A stretch of 34,659 nt of DNA, from contig MNZA01000223.1 in assembly GCA_001873375.1 (NCBI GenBank), positions 14,810 through 49,468 on the forward strand, read 5' to 3'. Source of the DNA: Oscillatoriales cyanobacterium CG2_30_44_21. GTDB taxonomy: Bacteria; Cyanobacteriota; Cyanobacteriia; Pseudanabaenales; Pseudanabaenaceae. The notes below the pieces were generated by a model. It saw nothing but the letters and a program-made list of their open reading frames with translations. It did no database searches and was not told where the DNA came from. The translations under genes were made by a program, and so were the position numbers. Below are positions 1-9,208 of the stretch, in pieces (positions within the stretch are counted from its first letter, which is position 1; each line of letters begins with the position of its first letter).

Positions 1-60
1 CGGTTTTTTCAGAAAGGGCAAAGCGCTCCATAATAATAATGAATCGAGGAAACTGCACTG

Positions 61-660
61 ATGTTAGTTCAAACTAAACGATTTACGATCGCCGAATATC
101 AACGTCTTTTCGACTTGGGAATGCTGCAAAATGGTGCTGAGCGGGAACGTACGGAATTAATAAGAGGAGAAATTACACATATGGCAGCAAAGGGAACAAG
201 ACATACCGTTTGTTGTAGTAACTTGATGAGCGAGTTATATAAACTTGTGAATGATCGCGCCATTATTCGCTGTCAAGATCCGATCTTTTTACCGCCCAAT
301 AGCTCTCCAGAACCAGATTTTGTAATTGTGCGCGATCGCCCAGACAATTACCTAACAGGGCATCCCACCGCCGCCGATATTTTGTTAGCAATTGAAATTG
401 CCGACTCCTCACTAGAGTACGATCGCAATATTAAAGGTGCGCTCTATGCCGAAGCCGCGATCGCGAACTATTGGCTGTTTAATTTAATTGATAACCGATT
501 GGAAGTTTACAGCGAACCTTATACAGATGCTCAAGGGAAAGGTAACTACGCCCAAAGGCGATATGTACTTGAAAGTCAGGCTGTCAGCCTAAACATATTT
601 CCCAATCAAGATTTAAGCTTAGAGCTAAGTAAAGTTCTACCCAAAACTTTACAAGAATAA
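61..660 (+). CDS. Uma2 family (DUF820) endonuclease-like protein
   Basis: ORF with Uma2-like core: EPDFVIVRDRPDNY, LLAIEIADSSLEYDRNIKGALYAEAAIANYWLFNL. Confidence 0.85.
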   Translation: MLVQTKRFTIAEYQRLFDLGMLQNGAERERTELIRGEITHMAAKGTRHTVCCSNLMSELYKLVNDRAIIRCQDPIFLPPNSSPEPDFVIVRDRPDNYLTGHPTAADILLAIEIADSSLEYDRNIKGALYAEAAIANYWLFNLIDNRLEVYSEPYTDAQGKGNYAQRRYVLESQAVSLNIFPNQDLSLELSKVLPKTLQE

Positions 661-720
661 TGGCGGCGCATCGCGCCGCCATTACTCTGGGATTTTTAAG
701 TCAGCGCAAAGCGCTGTAAA
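659..720. repeat. Hairpin (AATGGCGGCGC-ATC-GCGCCGCCATT, 659-683) followed by conserved tail TTTTTAAGTCAGCGCAAAGCGCTGTAAA (partial family-D element)
   Basis: 11-bp perfect arms; tail shared with copies near 4447, 15279, 18344 and 27690; stem overlaps the stop codon of the Uma2 ORF. Confidence 0.8.
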
Positions 721-757
721 CTGTTTCAGCAACACGAATAATCATCACTAATTAAAA

Positions 758-1657
758 ATGTTGAAGTTTGTCCGTAAGTTAACTAGCCTCGCCGTCTGTA
801 CAGGATTATGTCTAGGAACAGTTGGCAATATAAGCCCTGCATCTGCTGACGATAGTAGTCTAGGGATTGTGATGCGGCGCGGACATTTGCGGGTCGGCAT
901 TGATGCCGCGATCGGCGGACCCTATATGTTTTGGGATGCCAAGACCCAGTATTACAACGGATTCGAGTTAGAGATTATTCGCGAAATCGCCTCCAGATTA
1001 AATATTGAATCGCGTCCCATTAATGTGCCTTGGTCAGCCCAGCCTGAAAGTTTAGCTGCACGGCAGGTCGATATTTTGATCAGCGCTAGAGAAGAAGGTG
1101 GGCTAGATAGTGGCAATACCAAGGGCAAATTTATTGAAACTACTTCCTACTATCGCAATGCTCAAAGATTATTGGTTCGTGCTGATGGCGGGCTGCAAGT
1201 TCGCTCCTTGCGGGACTTAGTTGGCAAGCGCGTAGGAGTTGTCGCCAACAGTGGTGGCGCAGCGATCGCCGAAACCTATAATAAAAACAGAGGTAATGCC
1301 ATTCGTTTATTTTCATCACGAGATCTTGATCGAATGGTGATTCAACTGCGCGATCGCCAACTGGATGCGCTGATTTTGGATGAGCCTGTGGCAGTGTGGC
1401 AAGTCCGCAATAACCCCAACTTTGGCGTTGTCGGTGAACCGCTAATTCCGATTCGGCTCGTGGCGGTGGTCAATAAAGAAGATGTTTCACTCAAGAAAGC
1501 TGTGGATAAAGCTTTAACAGAGATGCGACAAGAGGGTAAACTCGAACAAATACTAAAAAGGTGGAACCTGTGGGAAGGTCAGAAAACTTTAAAATCAACA
1601 AAGGAATTGCCAGCTATGGTCTTAGCGATCATTACGCAGTCCTCGGTCTACCGATGA
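758..1657 (+). CDS. ABC transporter substrate-binding protein, family 3 (amino-acid type) periplasmic
   Basis: Signal peptide; LRVGIDAAIGGPYMFWD, GFELEIIREIASRL, LVGKRVGVVANSGG, LDEPVAVW. Confidence 0.85.
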   Translation: MLKFVRKLTSLAVCTGLCLGTVGNISPASADDSSLGIVMRRGHLRVGIDAAIGGPYMFWDAKTQYYNGFELEIIREIASRLNIESRPINVPWSAQPESLAARQVDILISAREEGGLDSGNTKGKFIETTSYYRNAQRLLVRADGGLQVRSLRDLVGKRVGVVANSGGAAIAETYNKNRGNAIRLFSSRDLDRMVIQLRDRQLDALILDEPVAVWQVRNNPNFGVVGEPLIPIRLVAVVNKEDVSLKKAVDKALTEMRQEGKLEQILKRWNLWEGQKTLKSTKELPAMVLAIITQSSVYR

Positions 1658-2460
1658 CCACTGACGTGGCACAAATTCGCAAAAAATTTCTCAAATTAGC
1701 CAAGGTACTACATCCTGATGTATTTGGTAGATCTGATGAAGAAAAAGAAATTGCCACCAAGTACTTTTCCAAGATGGTCAGCCCCGCCTACCAAGTTCTC
1801 AATAGCGATCGCGATCGCGGTGAGTACTTGGCGACCTTGAGAATGTTTGCCCAAACCAAAAAGCAAAAGCAAGAAGTCCCGACTCTGACGGCAGAACTTT
1901 CACAAAAGCTCTATCGCATTCCCCATGAGATTACTTATAAGCAATATATCGAGCAGGTTTCACCTAAGCAATATGAAAACCTAGATGCGATTTTGGAATA
2001 CACAGAACTACTCAGTGAACTGAATCTTGTCTATTTATTCACCCAAAACAATTTAAGTCTGACACCAAGCGGCGGTGCTGTTGGAGCTAATCCCTCATCG
2101 GTTAGCCCGAATACAACACAAACCCCTGAACCTGCTAAACCTGCTCAATCTCCAGCCTTGCGTAATCTCAACATGGCAGAGCTATTTATCAGTAAAAAGC
2201 AATGGAGTGATGCCCTCAAAGAATTAATCACGGCGGAAAAGCTCGATCCGAATAATGCTAAAGTCTATGCCCTCAAAGGCTTGGTGCAAATGAATCAAAA
2301 TGCCGCCGCGATCGCCAAAGCGAGTTTCCAAAAAGCCCTCAAACTTGACCCGAAAGAACCCACTGCCCTGAAATATTTCAGTCAAGTCAGCGCTCCTGCC
2401 AAGCCTCCCGAAAAACCACCAGAAAAGAAAGGCGGACTTTTTGGCTGGGGTAAAAAGTAA
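1561..2460 (+). CDS. J-domain protein with C-terminal TPR
   Basis: DHYAVLGLPMTTDVAQIRKKFLKLAKVLHPD (HPD motif) plus TPR region; GTG start at 1561 or 1570; overlaps the upstream gene out of frame. Confidence 0.8.
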   Translation: MEPVGRSENFKINKGIASYGLSDHYAVLGLPMTTDVAQIRKKFLKLAKVLHPDVFGRSDEEKEIATKYFSKMVSPAYQVLNSDRDRGEYLATLRMFAQTKKQKQEVPTLTAELSQKLYRIPHEITYKQYIEQVSPKQYENLDAILEYTELLSELNLVYLFTQNNLSLTPSGGAVGANPSSVSPNTTQTPEPAKPAQSPALRNLNMAELFISKKQWSDALKELITAEKLDPNNAKVYALKGLVQMNQNAAAIAKASFQKALKLDPKEPTALKYFSQVSAPAKPPEKPPEKKGGLFGWGKK

Positions 2461-2559
2461 TCAATTCAGATCAAGAGCCTTGTATAGTGAGGCTTTTGCA
2501 GTATTTAATTGGATTTGAAAATTGTTAATAGTCTTGTTATGTAGGTTGAGGCGGACACT

Positions 2560-3579
2560 TTGGATTTCCGAAAACTAAAATACTATCGACATAACTCTTT
2601 GATCCTAGTTGCTAGTAGCGATCAACAGCTTTTATCGACAATTTCCGATGTGTCCAATGCCGAAAAATATAATTTCATCATTGCCAACGATGGCGAAACT
2701 GCTTGGCAATTGATCCTGCAAAAAAAACCCGCCATCATTCTGGCTGACTGGACTATGCCCGATGTGTCTGGCTTAGTCCTCTGCCATCGCACCAAGTCCA
2801 ACTTAGAGTGTCCTAGCCTCGTAGCGATTCATTTTATTTTGATTGTGGAAGCCTTTAACTATCGACAGCGTCAACTCGGTTTTGAAACAGGTGTTGATGA
2901 GTTTTTAGGCAATCCCATTGATCCTTCAGAGTTAAAAACCAGACTGCGATCGGGTTTACGGGCTAGCGCTTTGATGCAATCACTCACATGGACAAATCAA
3001 AGATTACTTGCCCAAAATGATCTCTTAGATGCCCTATCCCTATCCGATCCCTTGACTAGAGTTTTGAGTGAAAAAGCCTTTGCGGGAGTGATCCCCGCGA
3101 TGATGAATCAGTTTCGAGGGTATGGCAGTTACAAGGGCTATAGCTATTTAAGTATTTTAATGATTGATATTGATCGCTTTCATGAGACTGTCCAAGCCTA
3201 TGGTGAAAGTATTGGTGATGAGGCGATTAGGGCGATCGCGGGGCGGCTGACCCATAGCTGTATGGCAAATAGCTTGATCTACAGATATGGATTAGATGAG
3301 TTTGTCTGTGTGACTCCTCACAGTGATATATCAGACAGCGACAATCTCGCAAATAATTTATTGGCAAGTATTCGTAGCCATCCGATCGCCGTTTCGTCGG
3401 GGTTACTTTTCCCCTTAACGATCAGCATCGGAGGGGTCGTGATCGCCCTAGATGCTCAAGATTTAGATAACCTAGATAGACCAGATACTAACTTTGGCAA
3501 GCGAGTAACCCTCGCCGAAAAATCCCTTGCTCAATCGCAAAAGTCTGGCGGCGATCGCGCCTTTATTGAACAAATTTAA
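2560..3579 (+). CDS. Response-regulator-like receiver domain fused to degenerate GGDEF domain (GLDEF)
   Basis: ILADWTMPDVSG receiver core; LTRVLSEKAF, MIDIDRFHETVQAYGESIGDEAIRAIAGRL and YRYGLDEFV; TTG start. Confidence 0.8.
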   Translation: MDFRKLKYYRHNSLILVASSDQQLLSTISDVSNAEKYNFIIANDGETAWQLILQKKPAIILADWTMPDVSGLVLCHRTKSNLECPSLVAIHFILIVEAFNYRQRQLGFETGVDEFLGNPIDPSELKTRLRSGLRASALMQSLTWTNQRLLAQNDLLDALSLSDPLTRVLSEKAFAGVIPAMMNQFRGYGSYKGYSYLSILMIDIDRFHETVQAYGESIGDEAIRAIAGRLTHSCMANSLIYRYGLDEFVCVTPHSDISDSDNLANNLLASIRSHPIAVSSGLLFPLTISIGGVVIALDAQDLDNLDRPDTNFGKRVTLAEKSLAQSQKSGGDRAFIEQI

Positions 3580-3580
3580 G

Positions 3581-3607
3581 GAGTGGCGGCGTTTCGCGCC
3601 GCCACTC
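3581..3607. repeat. Perfect hairpin GAGTGGCGGCG-TTTCG-CGCCGCCACTC
   Basis: 11-bp arms, starts 2 bp after the upstream stop codon. Confidence 0.8.
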
Positions 3608-3664
3608 ACTTCAAAAGGCTCTAAAAGCGTTGTAATCAAGTTAAACAACAAATCAAAAATCAAG

Positions 3665-4072
3665 ATGTCCCCAAGCAAAACTGATGTAACCAGTAATGGA
3701 TATGAACCACAAATTATGCAGAGAGCCGAGGTTGCTCTGCGCTGTGCGCCTTTTACGGTGAAACTATTTGCCGATATGGCTCTCCAAGGCATAAATTTGC
3801 GGGCGATCGCAGGAAATGAAGGAGTCAAAAATCAATATCTCACAAACTTTAATAACCTAATTGCCACTGAAAACTCCCTGCTATGGTTAATCCAAGTCGG
3901 CATCCTGCGCCGTGAAGTTGATGGACAAGGAATCACCGATAGCTTTAGGCTTACACCAATGGGACATTTGCTGTTAGACAAATGGCGATCGCACAGTAAT
4001 TTCCCAAGCGCAAGTCTAGGCGATCGGCTACAAAACCTGTGGGCGCAAATTCAAATATCGCGATTTTTATGA
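3665..4072 (+). CDS. Conserved cyanobacterial protein resembling the Npun_F0494 family
   Basis: ORF; internal ATG at 3665 preferred because the 3527 start overlaps the upstream gene and hairpin; ALRCAPFTVKLFADMALQGINLRAIAGNEGV. Confidence 0.65.
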   Translation: MSPSKTDVTSNGYEPQIMQRAEVALRCAPFTVKLFADMALQGINLRAIAGNEGVKNQYLTNFNNLIATENSLLWLIQVGILRREVDGQGITDSFRLTPMGHLLLDKWRSHSNFPSASLGDRLQNLWAQIQISRFL

Positions 4073-4082
4073 TGACCCATAT

Positions 4083-4117
4083 CAAATAAAGAAATGGCTA
4101 CGCCATTTCTTTATTTG
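4083..4117. repeat. Hairpin CAAATAAAGAAATGGC-TAC-GCCATTTCTTTATTTG (terminal hairpin of the A family)
   Basis: 16-bp perfect arms; same motif at 8617, 13886, 25355, 27432, 29451 and 29567. Confidence 0.85.
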
Positions 4118-4140
4118 AAAAAACATAAAGCCCTGTCTTT

Positions 4141-4386
4141 ACAATTGAAGCTCTATCGCATTCCACAGCCATGCTAGATCGCCGTGAGAAGCTCTTGAAC
4201 TATCAGAAGTTGACATCTTTGCAAGAATACGTTTTGGTTTCGCAATCTGAAACCAAAGTGGAACTTTATCGCCGCGATCGCGATGGTGGTTGGTTAGTGC
4301 AGTCTTTGGGTGTGGGTGACAGTTTGCACTTGCAGTCGCTTGATTTGGCGATCGCGCTTGCGGATATCTATGAGGATGTGATGTAA
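4141..4386 (+). pseudogene. 5'-truncated Uma2 family remnant (C-terminal part only)
   Basis: Frame reads ...TIEALSHSTAMLDRREKLLNYQKLTSLQEYVLVSQSETKVELYRRDRDGGWLVQSLGVGDSLHLQSLDLAIALADIYEDVM, which is Uma2 C-terminal sequence with no N-terminal half. Confidence 0.7.
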
Positions 4387-4400
4387 GCAAATCAACCTAA

Positions 4401-4478
4401 TTAAAACCAAATGTAGTTCCGCCCGCATAGCGGGCGGAACTACATCTGGTTTTTAGGTTAGCGCAAAGCGCTTAAAGC
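4401..4478. repeat. Family-D-like element: AAAACCA-flanked hairpin ATGTAGTTCCGCCCGC-ATA-GCGGGCGGAACTACAT plus AGCGCAAAGCGCT tail
   Basis: 16-bp perfect arms 4411-4445, outer AAAACCA/TGGTTTT, tail 4460-4472. Confidence 0.8.
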
Positions 4479-4587
4479 AGCCAACAGAAAAAATTTAAAA
4501 GCTTTGCCCTGTAAGTCTGTACCTCATGAGGCATTGACTGCTAGACTGTCAATAGAAAATTTTAACGATTAGTAAAGTATTGAATCG

Positions 4588-5616
4588 ATGCCTCAAGACA
4601 CTGTTGCCAATGTTGCGACCTCTGCACTAAATATCACCCCAGACGAAGCCTTAGTTGTCTATGAAGACATGGTGTTGGGGCGTACTTTTGAGGACAAGTG
4701 CGCGGAAATGTATTATCGCGGCAGAATGTTCGGATTTGTGCATTTGTACAACGGTCAAGAAGCTGTCGCCTCTGGCGTAATTAAGGCGATGCGTTCTGAT
4801 GATTATGTGTGCAGCACCTACCGCGATCATGTCCATGCTTTGAGTGCAGGTGTAACTGCCAATGAGGTAATGGCGGAGCTATTTGGCAAAGAAACGGGAT
4901 GTAGTAAGGGTCGTGGTGGCTCCATGCATATTTTTTCGGCAAAGAATAATTTTTTAGGTGGTTATGCTTTTGTGGCTGAGGGCATCCCCGTTGCCTCAGG
5001 CACAGCTTTTCAGTCAAAATATCGCCGCGAAGTAATGGGCAATCCTAATGCTGACCAAGTGACGGCTTGTTTCTTTGGTGATGGCGCTAGCAACAATGGT
5101 CAGTTTTACGAAACCTTGAACATGGCGGCACTGTGGAAGTTGCCTTTGATTTTTGTGATTGAAAATAATGATTGGGCGATCGGCATGAAGCATCAACGTG
5201 CCACTTCCGATGTCAGGATTCACAAGAAAGCTGAAGCCTTTGGTATGCCTGGCTATGAAGTCGATGGTATGGATGTGTTGGCAGTACGCGATCGCGCTCA
5301 AGAGGCAGTTCGCCGCGCCCGTGCGGGTGAAGGTCCTACAGTTTTGGAATGTATGACCTATCGCTTTAGAGGTCACTCCCTCGCTGATCCCGATGAGCTA
5401 CGCAGCAAGGAAGACAAGGATAAATGGTTTGGTCGTGACCCGATCAAAATCTTTGCTAGCCGCATCATTGAGCATGGTTTGGTGGAAGAAAGTCAGTTAA
5501 AAGCGATCGACAAAAAGATCCGCGATGTTGTTGAAGAATGTGTAAGATTTGCGGAATCTTCTCCTGAACCCGATCCTAAAGATCTATTCCGCTATCAGTT
5601 TGCCGAAGACGAATAA
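4588..5616 (+). CDS. pdhA: Pyruvate dehydrogenase E1 component subunit alpha
   Basis: [82 protein letters not shown]. Confidence 0.95.
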   Translation: MPQDTVANVATSALNITPDEALVVYEDMVLGRTFEDKCAEMYYRGRMFGFVHLYNGQEAVASGVIKAMRSDDYVCSTYRDHVHALSAGVTANEVMAELFGKETGCSKGRGGSMHIFSAKNNFLGGYAFVAEGIPVASGTAFQSKYRREVMGNPNADQVTACFFGDGASNNGQFYETLNMAALWKLPLIFVIENNDWAIGMKHQRATSDVRIHKKAEAFGMPGYEVDGMDVLAVRDRAQEAVRRARAGEGPTVLECMTYRFRGHSLADPDELRSKEDKDKWFGRDPIKIFASRIIEHGLVEESQLKAIDKKIRDVVEECVRFAESSPEPDPKDLFRYQFAEDE

Positions 5617-5622
5617 TTCTTT

Positions 5623-5649
5623 GAGTGGTGGCGCGATGCGCCGCCACTC
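5623..5649. repeat. Hairpin GAGTGGTGGCGC-GAT-GCGCCGCCACTC
   Basis: 12-bp arms with one mismatch, just after the pdhA stop. Confidence 0.75.
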
Positions 5650-5663
5650 GTTTTCTAGTTTTT

Positions 5664-5696
5664 ATTAGGAGGCGGAGCGTTGCCCAGCCTCCTAAT
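5664..5696. repeat. Hairpin ATTAGGAGGC...GCCTCCTAAT between convergent genes
   Basis: 10-bp perfect arms. Confidence 0.65.
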
Positions 5697-7199
5697 TTAT
5701 TTAAAAGTATTTTGTCGTGAAGCTAGCCTTGCTTTACCTGACGCAGCCCATTCTTGTAAAACTTGTATTTCCTGCTGTGCAGTCTGCGCTAACGGCACAA
5801 TCTGACTCGCCGCTTCGAGAATGTCTTCATTAGTAAAGTCACGATTTTGGCTAAAGCCAATGTGCATCGCTTCAATGATGCCCTGTTCAATTTCTGCACC
5901 CGAAAAGTCGGGCGTTTCATAGGCGAGGCGGTCAATATCATAGGCACGAATGTTATGTGGGCGGTACTTGTTTAAATGCACCAAAAAAATCTGCGATCGC
6001 TCTTCTTGAGTAGGTAAACCCACAAAAAACACTTCATCAAAACGACCCTTTCGCAGAAGTTCTGGCGGGAGGGTGCGGATGTTATTGGCAGTAGCAACTA
6101 CAAATACGGGTGATGTTTTTTCTGCCATCCATGTTAAGAATGTACCAAAGACGCGATTAGTAGTTCCTGAATCGCCGCGACCATCAACTCCTGCAAAGGC
6201 TTTATCGATTTCATCAATCCAGAGTACACATGGCGACAGAGCCTCTGCGAGTTGGATCATTTGACGAGTACGCGATTCACTCTCACCGACTAAGCCAGCA
6301 AAGAGGCGACCGACATCAAGGCGCAACAGAGGTAGATGCCAATGATGGGAAATTGCCTTAGCAGTCAGGGACTTGCCAGTACCTTGAATGCCTGCCAGCA
6401 GTAGCCCCCGTGGATGCGGTAAACCATATTTGCGGGCGCGATCGCTAAATCCACTTCCACGCCGTAACAACCACTCTTTGAGGTTATCCAACCCGCCGAT
6501 ATCGCTGATTTCGGTGGTAGATGGATAGAATTCTAAAATTTGAGTCTGGCGAATACTCTGCCGCTTTTCTTCGAGAATTAGTTCCACATCTTCAGGGCGC
6601 AATTGGCTATTTTCAGCGATCGCCTTTGCCAAAACTCGTCTAATCCGCTCTAGGGACAAACCCTGACTAGCCCGAACCAATTCATCAATTGCTTGCTTAT
6701 TTAGTTGCGTATTATTGGTGGAACTTAGAAGTTGTTCTATCTCAACTTTTAACTCTTGAGAGTTAGGTAAGGGAAACTCTAAGATTGAGAAATATTCACT
6801 GAGGTTGTTAGGAATATTAATTTGCGAGGCAACTATGATTATGTTTTGGGCTTCACTTTTGAGCTTACGAGCAAGATTTTTGAGCTTACGGGCGATCGCA
6901 ATATCTTCTAAAAAGCGATCAAAATCTCTCAAGATAAACACTGATCCTTTAGAGACTTTATCAACAAATTCTAAAGCCTGTAAGGGATTACGTTTGCCTG
7001 CTCCTGCGTCATTGGGATTAGATTGATAGCCATCTACAAAATCCCACACAAACACGCTGCGACCAAGAGATTTGGCAACATTGCTAATCATTGATTCCGC
7101 CCGTTCTTCTTCGGCAGAAGGAATATAAATCAGAGGATAACGGGCGCGAAGAGTCAAATTTAGTTCTGATTCAAAGGTCATTAAGTAGTTCCACAACAA
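5697..7199 (-). CDS. AAA family ATPase, Ycf46-like
   Basis: GIQGTGKSLTAKAISHHW Walker A, VLWIDEIDKAF Walker B, FVVATANNIRTLPPELLRKGRFDEVFFVGLP; N-terminal YPLIYIPSAEEERAE. Confidence 0.9.
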   Translation of the reverse strand: MLWNYLMTFESELNLTLRARYPLIYIPSAEEERAESMISNVAKSLGRSVFVWDFVDGYQSNPNDAGAGKRNPLQALEFVDKVSKGSVFILRDFDRFLEDIAIARKLKNLARKLKSEAQNIIIVASQINIPNNLSEYFSILEFPLPNSQELKVEIEQLLSSTNNTQLNKQAIDELVRASQGLSLERIRRVLAKAIAENSQLRPEDVELILEEKRQSIRQTQILEFYPSTTEISDIGGLDNLKEWLLRRGSGFSDRARKYGLPHPRGLLLAGIQGTGKSLTAKAISHHWHLPLLRLDVGRLFAGLVGESESRTRQMIQLAEALSPCVLWIDEIDKAFAGVDGRGDSGTTNRVFGTFLTWMAEKTSPVFVVATANNIRTLPPELLRKGRFDEVFFVGLPTQEERSQIFLVHLNKYRPHNIRAYDIDRLAYETPDFSGAEIEQGIIEAMHIGFSQNRDFTNEDILEAASQIVPLAQTAQQEIQVLQEWAASGKARLASRQNTFK

Positions 7200-7229
7200 T
7201 AAAACTGGGACTTACGGTGAAGTTGCTAA

Positions 7230-7272
7230 AACCCTCACCCCCTCTCCCTGCATGGGAGAGGGGGTGAGGGTT
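7230..7272. repeat. Hairpin AACCCTCACCCCCTCTCCC-TGCAT-GGGAGAGGGGGTGAGGGTT
   Basis: 19-bp perfect arms; related in sequence to the CCCTCA repeats at 25407 and 33128. Confidence 0.85.
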
Positions 7273-7282
7273 CCAAAACATC

Positions 7283-7329
7283 GTAAAGATTTAGCAAGAT
7301 CGCCTACGGCGATCTTGCTAAATCTTTAC
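7283..7329. repeat. Hairpin GTAAAGATTTAGCAAGATCGCC-TAC-GGCGATCTTGCTAAATCTTTAC
   Basis: 22-bp perfect arms, right arm includes the stop codon of the minus-strand gene ending at 7326. Confidence 0.9.
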
Positions 7330-8534
7330 TGGATGAATACAAACTTGCCGCTATTGCCATCGGCTTCCATTTTAATCTGGGCAACAAAAAACTGCTGCTG
7401 CACAATCTCACCTTCGGGCGTAAAGGAAATCTCACCGATGGGAGTTATGTACTTACCAGCTAACAAAGTCTCGTTTAACTTAGTCCTAAGGTCTGGCAAT
7501 GGCAAAGTGCTTAGCTTCGTGTTCTTGTCGATCGCCCGCAGAGATTCCACAAATACTTGCACACTCGCAAAAGCTTGAGCGCTAAACTGCGGTGGCTCTT
7601 TTTTATTCTGTTCTATGTAAAGTTTACGGAAGGCTTTGTTGACTTCGCTATCAAGTTCAGGGCTGTAGGCTTGAGCAATGATAATTCCATCGCAAAGAGC
7701 TTTACATACGGGCAGAATATTGGAAGTATTCAAACCATTTCCGCCAATGATCAAACCCTTGTAACCTAGTTCTCGCAATTGCTTGACTAAATTACCACCA
7801 TCGACGGATAAGCCTGAAATAATAATTAAATCTGGCTTGATATTTATCGCGTTAGTAACTTGAGATTGAAAGTCGGTGTCGGTCGTTTGGAATGTCTGCA
7901 CTGTGGCTAATTCCAATCCTTTCTGTTTTACGGTTTCCTGAAACGTGCCAGTTTCTGACTTATTAAATGCATCATTTTGAGCATAGAAAACTGCGACTTT
8001 TTTAATTTGCGGATTGATTTTGAGGGCGGCGGCGATCGCATTGGGAGCAACTACTGCCACAGGAGCCGATACTCTGGAGATATACTTGCCAATCTCAGGG
8101 ATTCCTTTGGCAGTATTAGAAGGTCCAATGACAGGAACTCCTGCCCGTTCCGCGATCGGGTCAGCGCTAAAAGCCTGTTGCGACAGGGTTGGACCGACAA
8201 TGCCCACGATCTTATCCTGCGAAATTAAACTGTTAAATGCGTTGATTGTGCCTTGCTCATCACCTGTGGTGTCTTGAAAAACCAAACGAATCGGTGTGCC
8301 ATTAATGCCGCCCTGCTGATTGAAATAGGTTTCCGCAATCTTTGCGCCTGTCACTTGTTCTTGTCCTAGCAGCGCCACATTGCCAGACTGAGCCACGGCA
8401 ATGCCGATGGGAATCGCGCCATTGCTAGCTGTGCTGGGGCTGTTGGCAGTCTCCGTCTGACCGCAAGCCGCGACTAGCCAGCAGCACATTAAAGAGGCGA
8501 TCGCGTAACTTAAAAATTTTTTAATATCTCTCAT
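7326..8534 (-). CDS. Branched-chain/neutral amino acid ABC transporter substrate-binding lipoprotein
   Basis: Lipobox-like LVAACG; IPIGIAVAQSGNVALLGQEQVTGAKIAETYFNQQGGINGTPIRLVFQDT; LivK-type fold. Confidence 0.85.
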   Translation of the reverse strand: MRDIKKFLSYAIASLMCCWLVAACGQTETANSPSTASNGAIPIGIAVAQSGNVALLGQEQVTGAKIAETYFNQQGGINGTPIRLVFQDTTGDEQGTINAFNSLISQDKIVGIVGPTLSQQAFSADPIAERAGVPVIGPSNTAKGIPEIGKYISRVSAPVAVVAPNAIAAALKINPQIKKVAVFYAQNDAFNKSETGTFQETVKQKGLELATVQTFQTTDTDFQSQVTNAINIKPDLIIISGLSVDGGNLVKQLRELGYKGLIIGGNGLNTSNILPVCKALCDGIIIAQAYSPELDSEVNKAFRKLYIEQNKKEPPQFSAQAFASVQVFVESLRAIDKNTKLSTLPLPDLRTKLNETLLAGKYITPIGEISFTPEGEIVQQQFFVAQIKMEADGNSGKFVFIQ

Positions 8535-8545
8535 AAATTTAGATT

Positions 8546-8652
8546 TAATACCAATTTACAAAAGTGTGACTACACTTTTATGAATTAAAAACCAAAACCA
8601 GTATAAGTTTTTAAGTAAAGAAATGGCTATGCCATCTCTTTACTTGGCATAA
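8546..8652 (+). repeat. Family-A multi-hairpin element, full-length copy
   Basis: TAATACCAA...ACAAAAGTGTGACTACACTTTTATGAATTAAAAACCAAAACCAGTATAAGTTTTTAAGTAAAGAAATGGCTATGCCATCTCTTTACTTGGCATAA; aligns with 29498-29604. Confidence 0.8.
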
Positions 8653-8847
8653 GATAGCTTTAGGCGTTGGAGCTGCACCCTTCCCAGTGAAAAATTTGAC
8701 ATGGCAACGCGAAGCGCCGCTAATTCTTGGTTTTTAATTTCTAATTCTGTAGTGAGATGCTCTCGCTTAAAAGTTTCTCTGGATCATTCAATTCTTTACA
8801 TAAATTAATGCTTATAAAAGCTTGTGACAATAGGATTTCTTGCCAGT

Positions 8848-8877
8848 CTTAACTAATCCATAATCAAACCTAAACCT
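8848..8877 (+). promoter_or_regulatory. Putative Pho box: CTTAACTA-atc-CATAATCA-aac-CTAAACCT
   Basis: Three 8-mers at 11-bp periodicity matching the cyanobacterial SphR/PhoB consensus (C/T)TTAA(C/T)(C/T)(A/T) at 8/8, 7/8 and 7/8; upstream of the phosphoesterase gene. Confidence 0.55.
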
Positions 8878-9208
8878 TAGTTTAGAGGTTCTAGATATAT
8901 TATCTATTTGCATATCTCTAAAGATATAGTGTTATTTCAAGGTTAAGTCTTTACATCCAAATAACACCTTCATCACTAATAAAAATAGTGACGGTAAGTT
9001 CTATCCAATTTAGATTGCTTCTACCAACTAATTAATTAGTTGGTATTAATTGCCTAGATATAAATAAAGCGCAACTAAAGCTTGCCTTCTTTATTAAACA
9101 AAGGTTCTAGAGTTTTAGCTGATTCACTCTTATTCCTGATAATTGATCACAGCAGATGTGATTACTGTTTTTAATTGGCTATAGCTAAACTCACTTCACA
9201 CAAATAAA

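Noticed and set aside
3472-3828. 118-aa minus-strand ORF
   Set aside because: Spans a hairpin and is antisense to two supported genes.
4139-4390. 83-aa minus-strand ORF
   Set aside because: Antisense of the Uma2 remnant, which has clear family similarity on the + strand.
7977-8277. Plus-strand ORFs within the solute-binding protein gene
   Set aside because: Antisense shadows of a well-supported minus-strand gene.
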